A stretch of 64,000 nucleotides of DNA from Amphritea atlantica (lineage in GTDB: Bacteria > Pseudomonadota > Gammaproteobacteria > Pseudomonadales > Balneatricaceae). Shown here piece after piece: positions 63,323 to 64,000 of this stretch. Each line of letters opens with the position of its first letter. Position 1 is the first letter of the stretch. The notes beneath the pieces were generated by a model. That model was given only the letters and a program-made list of their open reading frames with translations. It did no database searches and was not told the DNA's origin. Made by a program: the position numbers and the translations under genes. The DNA lies in assembly GCA_024397875.1 (NCBI GenBank), contig CP073344.1, positions 2,161,001 to 2,225,000 on the forward strand, given 5' to 3'.

Positions 63323-64000
63323 ATCAGCACTTCACTCTGAATCTTTTCTAGTTTGCGATACAGCGTTGACCTGGCAATGCCAAGATACTTCGCCGCCTGG
63401 CTCAGATTTCCATCGAAGCATTCGATCGCGTCCAGAATCATATCATCGCAGGTTGCTTTAATCTTACTGGTTTTAAATTTACTGTTCGTTTCATTGTTGA
63501 CTGAACGATTAGGGCAAACGATATCCGGCAGGTCTCCAGGCTCAATAGGCCGGCCAGGCTCCGCCAGGGTATCGGCATAGATCAACGCATTGCGCAGCTC
63601 ACGCACGTTACCCGGCCATGAATAGCGGTTGATATAGTGCAATGTTTCATCACTTAACTGACGCTGCCCGCCGGACTCATCCGCTAATATTAGCTTGCTT
63701 ACTCCACTGATATCGTTTCTTTCCCTAAGGGGCGGAATAGTAATTTCAAAGCCACTGATCCGATAGAACAGATCCCGACGGAACGCACCGGCTTCTATAG
63801 CCGATGAGATATTTCTATGCGTGGCACAGATCAATTGAAACTGTACCGTTTCAGATTTCGCTGATCCAAGACGCACGACTGCCCGGGTTTCAAGTACACG
63901 TAACAATCTTGTTTGCAACGCAACCGGCATGTCGCCAATCTCATCAAGGAACAGGGTTCCACCATTGGCCTGCTGTATTTTCCCGGCACGCCCCTCCCGG
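63304..64000 (-). CDS. Sigma-54 dependent activator, C-terminal part (5' end outside window)
   Basis: The visible 231 residues are the second half of an AAA+ enhancer-binding protein and its Fis-type helix-turn-helix. The frame is open to the window edge. Visible are the GTLFLDEIGDMP Walker B segment, RLLRVLE, DLFYRISGFEITIPPLRER and SWPGNVRELRNAL. A C-terminal LSQAAKYLGIARSTLYRKL helix-turn-helix follows. The sensor domain and the Walker A and GAFTGA motifs lie beyond base 64000. The type recalls AcoR, but the sensor is needed to judge. The last codons overlap a terminator. Confidence 0.93.
   Translation of the reverse strand, partial: REGRAGKIQQANGGTLFLDEIGDMPVALQTRLLRVLETRAVVRLGSAKSETVQFQLICATHRNISSAIEAGAFRRDLFYRISGFEITIPPLRERNDISGVSKLILADESGGQRQLSDETLHYINRYSWPGNVRELRNALIYADTLAEPGRPIEPGDLPDIVCPNRSVNNETNSKFKTSKIKATCDDMILDAIECFDGNLSQAAKYLGIARSTLYRKLEKIQSEVLIKKGRS

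Noticed and set aside
63686..63697. Palindrome GCTAATATTAGC resembling the ArsR operator arms
   Set aside because: The arms are in the reverse order without the 6-nt gap and the site is inside the sigma-54 activator coding region.
1..64000. Mobile elements, CRISPR arrays, rRNA and tRNA genes
   Set aside because: I looked for transposase or integrase genes, direct repeat arrays and tRNA-like arms and found none that hold up by eye. A tRNA scan would be decisive for the last.

Overview
The window is a dense, roughly 50% GC chromosomal segment of a gammaproteobacterium, most likely a marine, respiring member of the Oceanospirillales/Pseudomonadales side of the class. Evidence is the Pseudomonas-like order lexA-sulA-small gene-DUF6586-topA, the Pseudomonas-like order ccoNOQP-ccoGHIS-tauE-hemN-fnr/anr-apt, a class I polyhydroxyalkanoate synthase, a LapG/LapD pair and several c-di-GMP genes. 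I see no insertion sequence, prophage, CRISPR array, rRNA or tRNA. Many genes appear to start at GTG or TTG, and I moved several starts inward on ribosome-binding sites and family alignments.

Layout. 1-4574: SOS genes lexA (5' cut) and sulA, then topA with two small companions on the minus strand. 4780-12065: small unknown proteins, a universal stress protein with an FNR-type box, the ABC-F protein Uup, lytic transglycosylase Slt, TatD and a glutaredoxin-like protein. 12499-19517: PHA synthase, NorM, a DUF3080 lipoprotein, then lapG and lapD. 19590-22550: ProQ-domain protein, TusA, an ABM-domain protein, RlmM and an alpha/beta hydrolase. 22925-33939: the complete cbb3 cytochrome oxidase locus with its assembly genes, hemN and fnr. 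FNR boxes precede ccoN and hemN. 34016-41192: apt, rdgC, queE, a BASS transporter, a CDF transporter, yigZ and a SulP transporter. 41456-48763: two diguanylate cyclases, gorA, xthA, a tandem Usp, a duplicated DUF2892 membrane protein and a DUF5610 protein. 48847-54092: outer-membrane barrel, LolA-like protein and RND/MMPL exporter, divergent from an ArsR-family repressor of the YgaV/BigR/SqrR type. 54141-64000: Pat-type acyl-CoA synthetase/acetyltransferase, a repeat lipoprotein, an NAD-kinase-like protein, a PilZ protein, pdxB, a WGR-like protein, an orphan trpB and a truncated sigma-54 activator.

The main find is a small candidate regulon. The ArsR protein carries the two cysteines expected of a persulfide switch. 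The inverted repeat ATATTAG-N6-CTAATAT occurs at 53622-53641, next to a TATAAT hexamer in front of the RND exporter. The same repeat occurs at 46146-46165, again next to TATAAT, in front of the DUF2892 gene 7.4 kb away. The simplest reading is that one sulfur- or redox-sensing repressor controls an envelope export system and a DUF2892 membrane protein. The second regulatory layer is an oxygen-responsive FNR set (ccoN, hemN, usp) with the regulator gene itself in the window. A third theme is c-di-GMP: LapD, two GGDEF proteins and a PilZ protein.
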